DNA of 64,000 nt, taken from assembly GCA_023512345.1 (NCBI GenBank), contig JAILZT010000003.1, positions 248,001 through 312,000 on the forward strand, read 5' to 3'. The notes under the pieces are model-generated. The model ran no database searches and was not told the DNA's origin. It was given only the letters and a program-made list of their open reading frames with translations. This stretch comes from Paenibacillus sp. (GTDB taxonomy: Bacteria; Bacillota; Bacilli; Paenibacillales; Paenibacillaceae). This document shows positions 18,875 to 28,000 of this stretch, piece by piece. The translations under genes and the position numbers were made by a program. The first letter of the stretch is position 1, and each line of letters starts with the position of its first letter.

Positions 18875-20080
18875 TTATTCTTTTTCTAAGACGTACGGCT
18901 TTAATCGCATTCCTGTAGAAAGAATATACGCTTCGACTTGGACATCCAACTTCCCTAAAGCAAATATATCGTGCCAGTTTCCACTTACTTTTGCCCATGC
19001 CTCAGGCTGGGTACGTTTCATTTCCATTCCAAATTTGAAAATATCACTTTTCATTCGTTGTGTTGCTTTTAGCGCTTCTATTACTTCAGCCTTCGTCTTT
19101 TCTTCCAGCATTTTTTCTAGTTTTACAATTTCCTCTCTTTTGCTGAAATCAACAAAACCCTGAGTCTCATCTACCTTACCTTCCTCTTTAATGAAAATGT
19201 GAAAGACGGGCACCCCATCCTGAAGGTCAACCTTAATTCTGGTTTTTGAAAGAACGATATTGATGGCGATAGCTTTCTTATCTTTTTCAGTATTGATATT
19301 TACACTGGTTTCTTTTAATTTATTTTGAACCCATACTGCTCCTCTGGCCTCAGCGCCTTCAATCCATCCTTGTAATTTCCCATCTTTGAAGACACCTATT
19401 CCATTCATTTCAACAGAAGCCTTGACCTCGGATTGCTCGAGATTTGTTTTTTTCATTCCTTCTTCAGCATCTCCTACAATTTGAACACCACTTATGGATA
19501 AATCCCCCCCACCTGAAACTGTGTTTATCAATTCAAATACTTTTACATCACGGCTTTCTCCCCATAACGCCGATGTGTTTCTGGACTTTTTGGCCAAACC
19601 CACTGCTGGTAGATTCTCTATCGGGACAAACACTTGTAGAATAGATGCTGCGTCCGTGTCCCGAGATATAATTACGGAAGAAGTAAGCCGAAGCTCATGT
19701 GATCTTTCAAAAATATCAAATATTTCTTCGATCCCCCCCCTTGCCAAATTCTCTCCTACAATGACAAGCTGAGTGTGAGCAAAAAACAGCTGTCTCGATG
19801 CTTTTCTTGAAGTTTTACGCAACGCTCCAAATATAGTGCGATCTGTTGAAGAATAAGTGGTTATTGTAGATTCTCCGGAGCCTCCCCCTGTGGTCGTTGC
19901 TGTAGAGGATGGATTAACCACTTGAAATGTAATTAAAAATTCGTCTGAACCCTTCACCTTATCAATGGCTATACCCGTGACAATAGCCAATTCATTTAGT
20001 TCTCTACCTTGTAAGCAACTTGTCAGCAGTGATAACAGTCCCAAATAAATAATGATACGGATTATCCATTTCACTTTCAT
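18875..20080 (-). CDS. Ger(x)C family germination lipoprotein
   Basis: 401 residues with a lipoprotein signal peptide and lipobox (LLTSCLQG, lipidated Cys in the first 25 residues). GerC-type features follow: ELNELAIVTGIAIDK, the middle AARGAVWV-like segment and the C-terminal region with MKSDIFKFGMEM and WAKVSGNWHDIF. It is the C subunit of a GerA-type nutrient receptor, anchored on the outer face of the inner spore membrane. Its ATG overlaps the stop of the A-subunit gene, so the two are translationally coupled. Confidence 0.93.
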   Translation of the reverse strand: MKVKWIIRIIIYLGLLSLLTSCLQGRELNELAIVTGIAIDKVKGSDEFLITFQVVNPSSTATTTGGGSGESTITTYSSTDRTIFGALRKTSRKASRQLFFAHTQLVIVGENLARGGIEEIFDIFERSHELRLTSSVIISRDTDAASILQVFVPIENLPAVGLAKKSRNTSALWGESRDVKVFELINTVSGGGDLSISGVQIVGDAEEGMKKTNLEQSEVKASVEMNGIGVFKDGKLQGWIEGAEARGAVWVQNKLKETSVNINTEKDKKAIAINIVLSKTRIKVDLQDGVPVFHIFIKEEGKVDETQGFVDFSKREEIVKLEKMLEEKTKAEVIEALKATQRMKSDIFKFGMEMKRTQPEAWAKVSGNWHDIFALGKLDVQVEAYILSTGMRLKPYVLEKE

Positions 20081-21645
20081 TTAGATCCCCCGTTTGTTTT
20101 ATTCATTTCCATTCTCTTTTTATTCTTTTGACTAACTAAACGAGGACGTGTTTTAAAGTACTTAAAGGGCATACGTATAAAGGTGTCCTTCTGGTCCTCT
20201 GGGATAAAAGGGGCCACCGGAGACATATAAGGAACCCCCAATGACCGCAAGCTGCACATATGGGCAACCAGCATAATCCCGATAAGAGCAATACCGTACA
20301 GCCCCGTAAATCCAGCAACAAACAATATGACAAAACGGAGAAACCGTATAGATAGCGCCATGTTAAAGGATGGTGTCGCAAAGCTGGAGATCCCTGTAAT
20401 AGATACCACGATTACCATAGCAGGAGAGACAATACCGGCTTGCACTGCTGCTTGCCCTAGAACAAGACCCCCAATAATGGATACCGTTTGACCAATTTGG
20501 GACGGCAGACGAATACCGGCTTCACGAATGATTTCAAAAGTGATTTCCATCATGACTGCTTCAATAAACGCTGGGAAGGGGACTCCTTCTCTCTGTGAGG
20601 CTAAATTGATTAGCAGCGGGGTAGGAATCATTTCCTGATGGAAGTTGACGACAGCTATAAATATAGCGGGGCCAAATAACGAAATCAGCAGGCACACAAA
20701 TCTTAATAATCGAATTAATGAAGAAACATAAAAACGTTGATAATAATCGTCTACAGATTGAAAAAACAAAAAAAAGGTGGCAGGAGCAATCAATACAAAG
20801 GGTGTTCCATTCACAAAAATAGCGATTCGGCCTTCAAGCAAATTGGCAGCAACGCTATCCGGCCGTTCCGTATTAAATATGGTCGGAAAGGGGGAATATA
20901 TTTTATCTTCAATAAACGGCTCAATGTATCCGGATTCCAATATTGCATCGATCTTAATATCCTCTAGATTAGATTTTAATTTCTTTACGGATTTGTCATT
21001 GGCAATCCCATTTATGTACATAATAGACACGTCTGTTTGCGTCACTTCACCTATTTTAAAGGACTCCACCCATAAATTAGAGCTTTTTATCCGTCTGCGG
21101 ACAAGTGCAAGATTTGTCCCAATGGCTTCTGTGAAGCTTTCTTTAGAACCACGAATAGAAACCTGAGTAGTAGCTTCCGTAACGGCCCTAACCTCTCCAC
21201 CACTGGTGTTGCCACTTATGCCTTCTCCTGAATCATCAATCAATATAACCGTTTCACCGGAAAATAGGGCGGCAAACAACCCTTTCCAATCCTTAATAAC
21301 TTTTTCTTCACCTATGCTTAGGGCTTTTTCTCTTATATAGGCAAAAGCATCTGATCCAGAAGCTACCTTCTGCTGACCCTCAGTAAGCTTATTAAGCGAC
21401 ATAGCATGAGTAACAAATTCATCCACTATTACCTTATCTACTAATCCCTCAATATAAACAGCAGCGACTTGAATCTGAGTATGTATAATTGCAAATTTAC
21501 GAATGATCATATCTGGGCTGTTCCCGAATTTCCTAGTGAGTTCTTGAACATTCTCTGTCAACGAAGTAGAAATCAAAGATTCTTTCTCTTGACTTTGACT
21601 CTGGCTCTCTGCGGTTTTGCCGGATTCTTTGTTCTTTGGCATCAT
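20077..21645 (-). CDS. GerAA-type spore germination receptor subunit
   Basis: 522 residues in the usual range for GerA proteins. A soluble N-terminal domain of about 270 residues includes IDDSGEGIS and the VRRRIKSSNLWVE segment. About five membrane helices follow, with the family landmarks EGRIAIFVNGTPFVLIAPATFF and MMEITFEIIREAGIRLPSQIGQT. AGGAGGTGAGTC precedes two adjacent ATGs; either could start the protein. It is the first gene of the operon and should form the oligomeric ion-channel part of the receptor. Confidence 0.94.
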   Translation of the reverse strand: MMPKNKESGKTAESQSQSQEKESLISTSLTENVQELTRKFGNSPDMIIRKFAIIHTQIQVAAVYIEGLVDKVIVDEFVTHAMSLNKLTEGQQKVASGSDAFAYIREKALSIGEEKVIKDWKGLFAALFSGETVILIDDSGEGISGNTSGGEVRAVTEATTQVSIRGSKESFTEAIGTNLALVRRRIKSSNLWVESFKIGEVTQTDVSIMYINGIANDKSVKKLKSNLEDIKIDAILESGYIEPFIEDKIYSPFPTIFNTERPDSVAANLLEGRIAIFVNGTPFVLIAPATFFLFFQSVDDYYQRFYVSSLIRLLRFVCLLISLFGPAIFIAVVNFHQEMIPTPLLINLASQREGVPFPAFIEAVMMEITFEIIREAGIRLPSQIGQTVSIIGGLVLGQAAVQAGIVSPAMVIVVSITGISSFATPSFNMALSIRFLRFVILFVAGFTGLYGIALIGIMLVAHMCSLRSLGVPYMSPVAPFIPEDQKDTFIRMPFKYFKTRPRLVSQKNKKRMEMNKTNGGSK

Positions 21646-21734
21646 GACTCACCTCCTGATCATACTATTTGCTACCCCTTCTACTTTTATACAAGTTATG
21701 GCACTTCATGAGTCTGCTTATACTGGTCGGAGGC

Positions 21735-21776
21735 AAAAAAAATCCCGATAAAGCTCTTCATGAGCTCATCGGGATT
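21735..21776 (-). terminator. Terminator of the siderophore permease operon
   Basis: AATCCCGATGAGCTC and its complement (with two mismatches) form a stem 10 bp after the stop of the second permease gene. The minus strand continues with eight T. It ends the Fur-controlled operon and shields the germination operon. Confidence 0.9.
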
Positions 21777-21785
21777 TGATTAAAT

Positions 21786-22823
21786 CTAAGATTTCATCCG
21801 GGCGAGTAAATATAAGAAATAGGGGGCTCCTATAACAGCTACAACGATTCCGGTAGGCACCTCTGTGGGCTGAAGAATCCATCGGCCTAAGGTATCCGCT
21901 GTAATAACCAGCAGCGATCCAAGCAATGCAGAGGTTGGAAGCATCAGTTGGTGTCTGGGCCCAACCAGCCGCCTCGCTAAATGAGGGCCGACCAGGCCCA
22001 CAAAGCCAATCCCTCCACTTACAGCTACACTAGCGGCAGCAAGTCCAACGGCAGCAGCCAAGAGACGGAATTGCTCTTTTTTTACCGCTAACCCAAGCCC
22101 AGTAGCTGTCTGCTGGCCCAAGTTCAGTGCATTCATCACCCTGGCTTTATAAAAGACATAAGGTAAAAGAATCAAAATCCAAGGCAACAGAGAGAGTACA
22201 AACTTCCAGCTTGTCCCCCAAATACTTCCGGCCAGCCAAGTAGCCACAAACAAGTATTTCTCCGGATCCAGCCGGAGTGTTAGGACAATCATCGCTGCAC
22301 TCATCCCTGCCGCAACGGCTACCCCAGTCAGCAGTAACCGAATTGGGGATATGCCTTGATATCGTGTATAAGATAGCCTATAAATAAGGGCAGCGGTGAA
22401 TGCTGCACCCACGAAAGCTACCATGGGAAGTAAATATACAGGAGCTGCTGATGTTGTCGGATAAAATGAGATCAATAGCATGACCATCAAACCCGCCCCC
22501 GCATTAATACCAAGAATTCCTGGATCAGCGAGTGCGTTGCGGAAAATCCCCTGCATCACCGCTCCAGAAACTGCGAGCCCAGCGCCTATAAGTATGGATA
22601 AAACGATACGTGGAAGTCGAAAATCAAATAATATCAGTTCCTGCTTGTCCGTACCTTTATTGAAAATAGTCTTTAGTAACTCCATAGGAGTCAAGCGTAT
22701 GTAACCAGTATTCATACTAATAATAACAGCAGTAACAATCATTAAAAAAACTATAATCATTACGGTCAGGCCTCGCTTACGTCTGGCAGCTTCATAGGAA
22801 GAATAGCTTGTATTATTATCCAC
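21786..22823 (-). CDS. FecCD-family iron-siderophore ABC permease
   Basis: 345 residues, about nine to ten membrane helices. Family landmarks: FDFRLPRIVLSILIGAGLAVSGAVMQG near the N-terminus, ADPGILGINAGAG, and GFVGLVGPHLARRLVG in the C-terminal half (the ATPase-contact region). Its gene begins three bases after the stop of a homologous permease gene, so they likely form a heterodimer for ferric siderophore import. Neither the ATPase nor the binding lipoprotein is nearby; this recalls fhuBG-style loci where those partners may be encoded apart. Confidence 0.93.
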   Translation of the reverse strand: MDNNTSYSSYEAARRKRGLTVMIIVFLMIVTAVIISMNTGYIRLTPMELLKTIFNKGTDKQELILFDFRLPRIVLSILIGAGLAVSGAVMQGIFRNALADPGILGINAGAGLMVMLLISFYPTTSAAPVYLLPMVAFVGAAFTAALIYRLSYTRYQGISPIRLLLTGVAVAAGMSAAMIVLTLRLDPEKYLFVATWLAGSIWGTSWKFVLSLLPWILILLPYVFYKARVMNALNLGQQTATGLGLAVKKEQFRLLAAAVGLAAASVAVSGGIGFVGLVGPHLARRLVGPRHQLMLPTSALLGSLLVITADTLGRWILQPTEVPTGIVVAVIGAPYFLYLLARMKS

Positions 22824-22826
22824 GGG

Positions 22827-23885
22827 CTATAGCTCCCTCCTTTCCTTGCTTGCCAGGTATAGAAAGAAAGGGACTCCAATAAGTGCGATGATCGCACCTA
22901 GCGGCGTTTCATGTGGCGGGTTAACCATTCGTGCGACCAAGTCAGCAAATACAGCCAACAGACTGCCTAAAACAGCTGAGCAGGGAATGATCCATCGGTA
23001 ATCCACACCTACCAGATAGCGGGTTAAATGCGGAATGATAAGTCCAATGAAGCCCACTGCACCGACTACAGCAACTGAAGAACCGGCCAGTATCAGCACG
23101 ATTACCGCACCTATTAATTTAACTAAGGCTGTACGCTGTCCAAGCCCTTTAGCTATATCCTCACCTAGACTAAGCAAGGTAATAGAAGGCGATAATAGAA
23201 TCGCCCCAAGAAGCGCTGCTCCGATCCAGGGAAACATAATTTGAAGCTGTACCCATTGGGTGCCTGCCACTCCACCAGCAAACCAGAAGGCTAAATCTTG
23301 CCCGATGTGGTAGTAGAGAGCCACGCCTTCACTTAGCGCAGATAAGAGAGCACTGAATGCAGCACCAGTCAGCACTAGCCGTGCAGGTGTTAATCCTCCC
23401 GGAGCAATAGACCCTATCCCATACACCACTGCAACTGCAGCAGCAGCCCCGAGGAAAGCATATAGAATCAGGCCCATGAATGATAAATTCGGCATGAAAG
23501 CAAAGCAGAGCGCCAGTGCAAATACAGCACCAGAATTAATACCCATTAATCCTGAATCGGCTAAGGGATTCCGAGTCATTCCTTGCATAATTGCCCCAGC
23601 AACCGCAAATCCGGCACCAATCATAGCCCCACCTAGTACACGAGGCAAACGTAATTCCCGAACAATCTGGTGATCAGTCAGCTCAGGATGAAAATCAAAG
23701 ATAGCTGCCCAAACCGTAGAAAGCTTAATATCTGCAGCTCCGAACGAGACCGAAATACAAATGCCTAAAGCTAAAGCGATCAAACCGCCAATCAAGATTA
23801 GCTTTGCTGCCCATGGGCGTGAACTGAAATTCTTTTTCTCCCTTTCCTCTTTGACCGGAGTTCCCAGTAAAGGCTGTGAATTCAT
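22827..23885 (-). CDS. FecCD-family iron-siderophore ABC permease
   Basis: 352 residues with the FecCD landmarks LRLPRVLGGAMIGAGFAVAG, NPLADSGLMGINSGA and GFIGLIIPHLTRYLVG. It is the first gene of the two-permease operon and lies directly behind a Fur box (23913-23927). It should pair with the following permease in the cell membrane to import ferric siderophore under iron limitation. The siderophore type cannot be inferred. Confidence 0.93.
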   Translation of the reverse strand: MNSQPLLGTPVKEEREKKNFSSRPWAAKLILIGGLIALALGICISVSFGAADIKLSTVWAAIFDFHPELTDHQIVRELRLPRVLGGAMIGAGFAVAGAIMQGMTRNPLADSGLMGINSGAVFALALCFAFMPNLSFMGLILYAFLGAAAAVAVVYGIGSIAPGGLTPARLVLTGAAFSALLSALSEGVALYYHIGQDLAFWFAGGVAGTQWVQLQIMFPWIGAALLGAILLSPSITLLSLGEDIAKGLGQRTALVKLIGAVIVLILAGSSVAVVGAVGFIGLIIPHLTRYLVGVDYRWIIPCSAVLGSLLAVFADLVARMVNPPHETPLGAIIALIGVPFFLYLASKERREL

Positions 23886-23912
23886 TTAAGCTTCACCTTA
23901 TTTCCGTGAAAT

Positions 23913-23927
23913 TGATTCTCATTATCA
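23913..23927 (-). promoter_or_regulatory. Fur box upstream of the siderophore permease operon
   Basis: On the minus strand the site reads TGATAATGAGAATCA, a 7-1-7 Fur box with two mismatches to TGATAATNATTATCA. It lies 28 bp before the permease start. Iron-bound Fur should repress the operon from here. Confidence 0.88.
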
Positions 23928-23976
23928 TTTAAACATTGTAATTGAAGTTGTTATTGTTTGGCAATGGACAAAACAA

Positions 23977-24031
23977 AAAAACAAGAGTGTCCCTATACCA
24001 TATAAATGGAAACTTGGGCACCCTCGTTTTT
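23977..24031 (-). terminator. Probable terminator of the BceAB-like operon
   Basis: On the minus strand AAACGAGGGTGCCC pairs with GGGACACTCTTGTTT using G-U pairs, followed by a T-rich run. It lies about 400 bp beyond the last gene of the minus-strand ABC operon and just upstream of the Fur-controlled promoter. Its long distance from the gene leaves some doubt. Confidence 0.6.
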
Positions 24032-24134
24032 CTCGCAGTAGCATCTGTATAGATTGAACATGAATCCGTAGCACCCCCCTCTAGATGTACGAACACGCGT
24101 CGATGTCTGCTCAAGAAGAATGCGTAAGCTATAT

Positions 24135-24308
24135 GGACTCAGGGGACGCTATTTACTCTATTAAGTTGAATTTCTTATCCATACGGACTCAGAAGACCTT
24201 ATTTCCAAGAATTCAGCTAAAAATAGCCCAGTATTCATAAATAGCGGCATCTGTGTCCGCATAACTTTCTTATAGAGCAATTTATAGACAATAAGGGATC
24301 TGTAGTCC
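24135..24308. repeat. Cluster of four degenerate GGACWCAG repeats, two direct and two inverted
   Basis: Two copies read on the plus strand (24135-24155 and 24185-24205) and two on the minus strand (24238-24258 and 24288-24308). They share GGACWCAG, a short variable core, and CTTATT or CTATTT, mostly with TATGC or ATAC in front. Spacing within each pair is 50 bp. They lie in a 500-bp non-coding gap that is otherwise AT-rich. No protein frame is supported here. Confidence 0.65.
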
Positions 24309-24424
24309 GCATAGCGTTCCCCACCCGATCTAGTTGCTGCTATTTGGCTCAAGCTAAGTTACTAGTTTCATGTATATAAGCTGAACGAAAGGAAAATCAA
24401 CCTTCTCCAATCCGCTTATTTAGC

Positions 24425-24649
24425 TTATCGAGTATAATCCTCATAGTCATTGCGAGAGTTCAGCTTTTTGAACATGTATTCATCATTTCTCAGCCTATAA
24501 ATCCCCCCCATACCAGAGAAAACAATAAATAGCACCAACATTAACCCATAAGCATAGGAGAACTTATCAATATAAAAAAAGAAGATTATCGCAGCTATAT
24601 CCAGGATTAATAATAGGAGGCCGATCCTTGTTAATACTTTTTTCATCAT
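24425..24649 (-). CDS. Small two-helix membrane protein downstream of a BceB-like permease
   Basis: 74 residues. Two hydrophobic helices (about 8-27 and 33-50) are followed by a charged, Asp/Tyr/Arg-rich tail (NDEYMFKKLNSRNDYEDYTR). GGAGAGTAG precedes the ATG at a short distance. The gene lies 12 bp after the permease stop and so is probably the last gene of that operon. I do not recognise the family; an accessory role in the transporter is a guess. Confidence 0.65.
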   Translation of the reverse strand: MMKKVLTRIGLLLLILDIAAIIFFFYIDKFSYAYGLMLVLFIVFSGMGGIYRLRNDEYMFKKLNSRNDYEDYTR

Positions 24650-24661
24650 CTACTCTCCTTC

Positions 24662-26605
24662 TTACTGCTTGTCTAGTCCAATTTCCTTTAACATTCTATG
24701 AGTATATCTTCTGGTATAAATCAAGTAAAACAAAACCTGAAGGCCCAGATACATTCCACCTAGTAGCAACACTTCACTTAGAGGTTCAATAATCTGACGC
24801 GCTGCGATTTTCACGGCATACACAAAATAAAATGTGGAAAGAACGATTCCAAGTAAATAGGGAAAGAAAAAAAGAAGCCTTAACGGTTTTGTGATTATTT
24901 TTGCCAATTCCTTAGAGGTAATGCCTATTCTTTTCAGCTTCAGAAATTTGATCTTCTCCCTTTCCCAGTCGGTTAGTATTCTAAAATGCAGAAGTACACC
25001 TGATGAGAGAAAAAACAACAGCCCTTCGAAGGTAAATAACATAACGCCAAATTCACCAGCTTGTTTAAGATGAGTATACTCAACGATTCTGGACTGTGTT
25101 ACAAATACAGCGGCATCATGTCGGTCATCCCTATACCAAGACACCGTATTCTCTTTATTGTATTTCACTAATGCTACATTTAGTTCGGCATCTAATTCAG
25201 CCGTCTTCTTCCAATTCTTAAAATTAAGTAGATGGATATGTCCAATTCTTTTGATATTAGCAGTCTTTATGGCTATGTAATCCTGTTCATTCAGGATCAC
25301 ATAAAGTCCATTTGAGACTATCGGGATACGGTTAAATAACATCTTTGCTATTACTCCTTGGGAGATCAGTGTTTTTTTCCCAGCTGGACTATCCAACTCG
25401 TAAGTAGCCATTCCAGGGATCTCCCCCTCATAACCTTCGCTCTGGTCATATAGAGACAAATTAAGAAAGTGTCCTTGCTCCACCTTATAATGACTGCCAG
25501 TTATTGTATTCAGTTTCTGGTCTGAGAATACTTTAAAAGGATGTAGATCCATATACTCCAGTACCTGATGTGAGTTAAGGGGTGTTTTTCCGTCGTCTAA
25601 GATCTTACTTAGCGTTTCTTGTGGGATACGATTCTTACCAAACACTTCGGCATAAGCGATGTGATAGGGGTTCTGTCTAGTGGCCATGTTAAGCGTATCT
25701 ATGGTTAAAAATAGCACCAAACTATTGAGCATAAGACTAAAGGTAACTAGAATCGTGATGAGGAAAAGTACGATTTTGGATTGGCCGAAGGAATATTTTA
25801 TATCCGATACAAAAAGCATGTTTTTATGATTATTCTTACTGAACCGTTTTAGAGCAAAGGAAATCCAGTCACTAAGACTGGACATGACCAAATATATTCC
25901 GACGAAACAAATCATCAGGCTTCTGAGAACTAAGTCGCTCTCTTCTGCAGTACGACTAAGCCAATCCCCTACAGCGATAGCTACAAGAACGATACCAATG
26001 ATCCCAGGTACACTGCCATGTATCAAGCTGCGGTCAGCCGTTCGGGCTTCTTTTAACAGATTTACAATACTGTATCTTAGAGTTAACACTAGACTGCATG
26101 CAATGACAACGCTATAGATGACTACAAAAAATATGACTGTGTCCTTATAACTTTCCATCGTTAGTCTAAAAGAGAGATCTTGGACATCAACAATTAAGGA
26201 TACCAATCCAAAAAAAATCCCCGAAAAGACAGTTCCGAGCCCTAATCCAGTGAGGATGGAAGCCACTGCGATCATACCATTCTCAAATACAAGCATCTTG
26301 CGTATATTATGATGGGTCATACCGAGTACCATAAATAGCCCGTAATCACTCTTCCTGAACTTCACAAAGGCACTTTGAGCATAGATGAGGAACAACACAG
26401 CAAAGACTTTAAGTATAAGAGTGGGAGCATAGAGATTGCCGGATATCATCCCGTTCACTTTATAAGAATCCATGAAATCAGGGTTATTAGACAGCGTGGC
26501 GAAGGTGAAGAAAATCATGATCGTAAAGCTGCTGCACAGAAAAAATAACAGATATCTTCTCAGGTTCGCCTTAAAGATCTGAAAAGCCATTCGCCTAAAG
26601 GTCAT
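24662..26605 (-). CDS. BceB/YtrF-like ABC transporter permease
   Basis: The ATG at 26605 is preferred, with GGAGGGGGAG just before it; a TTG 15 bases upstream sits inside that site. At 647 residues it has the length and layout of BceB-type permeases: FtsX-like helices at both ends, ten in total, and a roughly 200-residue extracytoplasmic domain between helices seven and eight (about 305-510). Such proteins remove antimicrobial peptides or sense them. Its start overlaps the end of the ATPase gene by 11 bp. No BceRS pair is nearby and the ATPase gene is interrupted, so this transporter may be inactive. Confidence 0.88.
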   Translation of the reverse strand: MTFRRMAFQIFKANLRRYLLFFLCSSFTIMIFFTFATLSNNPDFMDSYKVNGMISGNLYAPTLILKVFAVLFLIYAQSAFVKFRKSDYGLFMVLGMTHHNIRKMLVFENGMIAVASILTGLGLGTVFSGIFFGLVSLIVDVQDLSFRLTMESYKDTVIFFVVIYSVVIACSLVLTLRYSIVNLLKEARTADRSLIHGSVPGIIGIVLVAIAVGDWLSRTAEESDLVLRSLMICFVGIYLVMSSLSDWISFALKRFSKNNHKNMLFVSDIKYSFGQSKIVLFLITILVTFSLMLNSLVLFLTIDTLNMATRQNPYHIAYAEVFGKNRIPQETLSKILDDGKTPLNSHQVLEYMDLHPFKVFSDQKLNTITGSHYKVEQGHFLNLSLYDQSEGYEGEIPGMATYELDSPAGKKTLISQGVIAKMLFNRIPIVSNGLYVILNEQDYIAIKTANIKRIGHIHLLNFKNWKKTAELDAELNVALVKYNKENTVSWYRDDRHDAAVFVTQSRIVEYTHLKQAGEFGVMLFTFEGLLFFLSSGVLLHFRILTDWEREKIKFLKLKRIGITSKELAKIITKPLRLLFFFPYLLGIVLSTFYFVYAVKIAARQIIEPLSEVLLLGGMYLGLQVLFYLIYTRRYTHRMLKEIGLDKQ

Positions 26606-27365
26606 CTTCTCCCCCTCCAATAAAAGCCAAGCTCTCTAAAATGGTATCAAAAAATGCCTTTCGCTCACCCTCACGGATGATTTCAAAGCCGATCTCTCCG
26701 TCTTTAATGAAAACAACTCTTTTGCAAAAGCTAGCGGCATACGGATCATGCGTAACCATGACGATCGTTGCTCCTTTTAAAGAATTAAGCCTGGAGAAGC
26801 ATTTCATCACCGTACTCGAGGACTTGGAATCCAGATTGCCCGTAGGCTCGTCCGCAAATACAACATCGGGATCATTGATAATAGCTCAACATATGGCGGC
26901 TCGCTGCTGTTGACCCCCTGATACGTTGTAGGGATATTTGTTCTTTGCCTCATCTAAATCGAATAATGACAACGTCTCATCCGTTTTAGCATTAATCAAT
27001 GCTACCTCTTGTTCGTCCAAAAGCATGGGTAGCATTACATTTTCCCGCAAGGTCAGACTGTCCAGCAGATTGTAATCCTGAAATACAAACCCCATATGCT
27101 GCCGCCGGAAAAGTGCAAGTTCATCTTTAGTCATCTCACTAATACTGCTCTCTGAAATGCGAACAATCCCACTATATTCTGCATCTATCCCGCTAAGAAT
27201 GTTCAGAAGTGTAGTCTTCCCGCTGCCAGAAGGACCCATGATTGCAATAAATTCACCACTGTCCACGCTTAGATTAATCCCGTTCAGTGCCTTGAACACA
27301 TTGGATCTGTCTTTACCTTTACCTTTGTATTCCTTAACCAGGCTTTCTACTTGCAGTATAGACAT
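26595..27365 (-). pseudogene. BceA-like ABC ATPase gene with an in-frame TGA
   Basis: The first 159 codons encode a normal ATPase start with Walker A GPSGSGKTT, the Q-loop FQDYNL and the signature SGGQQQR. A TGA at 26886-26888 stops translation. The same frame then continues with AIINDPDVVFADEPTGNLD (Walker B) and VTHD to a stop at 26595, with no frameshift. The TGA stands where the family has Arg (QQQRxAIxRAI), so a CGA-to-TGA change explains it. Without Walker B the product cannot hydrolyse ATP. Either the gene is a recent pseudogene or the base is a sequence error. Confidence 0.85.
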
Positions 27366-27565
27366 CCGGAATCATCCTATCCTTTTAGGGTTATCCCAAT
27401 ACCATACAACTTTAGATATTACTGTTATGTTAATTTTTTCACACTGGCCCAGTTGTTTCCACCGACAATACCTTCTTTAGGGTAAGTCCGCGTAATTGTT
27501 ATATTCTCTAAGTCCCTCTATAATCTCAATGGATACCAAAATTTGTGTTATAAGGAGATTAATCT

Positions 27566-27858
27566 ATGAACCAAAGACGGTATGGAAATACGGGGAAATC
27601 TGTTTCGGAGATTGGTTTTGGCGGATGGCAATTGGGGAATCAACAGGACTGGGAAGCTATGGAGGATACAAAGCGATAGACCTTGTGCATGAGGCTTTGG
27701 TTGGGCATACCGCTGACGGAAAAACAGACTTTTCTGCAGCTTCCCTTAGAGAATCTGTGCAACAAAGCTTATTACGCCTGCACACCGACTACCTGGATTC
27801 CATACTTATTCATAATCCACCTTTTGATTATTTGGATGGTAAATATGGCCACTTTGAA
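27566..27858 (+). pseudogene. Aldo/keto reductase remnant, frameshifted and truncated
   Basis: AAGGAGATTAATCT precedes an ATG that opens a typical aldo/keto reductase start (RRYGNTGKSVSEIGFGGWQLG). That frame ends at a TAG at 27677. The next frame resumes the family sequence (IDLVHEAL), lacks the catalytic Asp/Tyr segment expected right after it, and then continues with SLLRLHTDYLDSILIHNPP. The coding sequence ends at the edge of the IS605-type element, with the rest of the (beta/alpha)8 barrel missing. Frameshift, internal deletion and truncation together make it non-functional. Confidence 0.85.
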
Positions 27859-28000
27859 CACTCCCGCCACCTGTAGAGGTGGAGGATTCTTGGGTAGTTG
27901 CTTCCAATGAAGCATAGTTATGATAATTTTATTTCCCAAAATGGAAAATCGAATCCCAAGCGATCCCTGTGGTTCCCACAGTTGAATGTATTCTGCTATA
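27838..28000 (-). ncRNA. Candidate omega (reRNA) guide RNA of the TnpB element
   Basis: TnpB nucleases use an RNA from the right end of their element: the scaffold covers the last tnpB codons and the right end, and the guide is the flanking DNA. Here the 140 non-coding bases after the tnpB stop, with the terminal hairpin, would be the scaffold. The guide would begin AGTGGCCATATTTACC on the minus strand, inside the reductase remnant. The extent is inferred from known TnpB systems, not from a signal that marks its 5' end. Confidence 0.4.
27864..27885. repeat. Right-end subterminal hairpin of the IS605-type element
   Basis: CC-G-CCACC pairs with GGTGG-A-GG around TGTAGA. It is recognised in this family by a TnpA Y1 transposase and also forms part of the guide RNA scaffold. 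Confidence 0.75.

Noticed and set aside
24135..24308. Possible CRISPR array
   Set aside because: Only four degenerate units in mixed orientation, no constant spacers and no cas genes nearby.
24161..24352. 63-codon minus-strand frame
   Set aside because: It overlaps the GGACWCAG repeat cluster and has no start signal.
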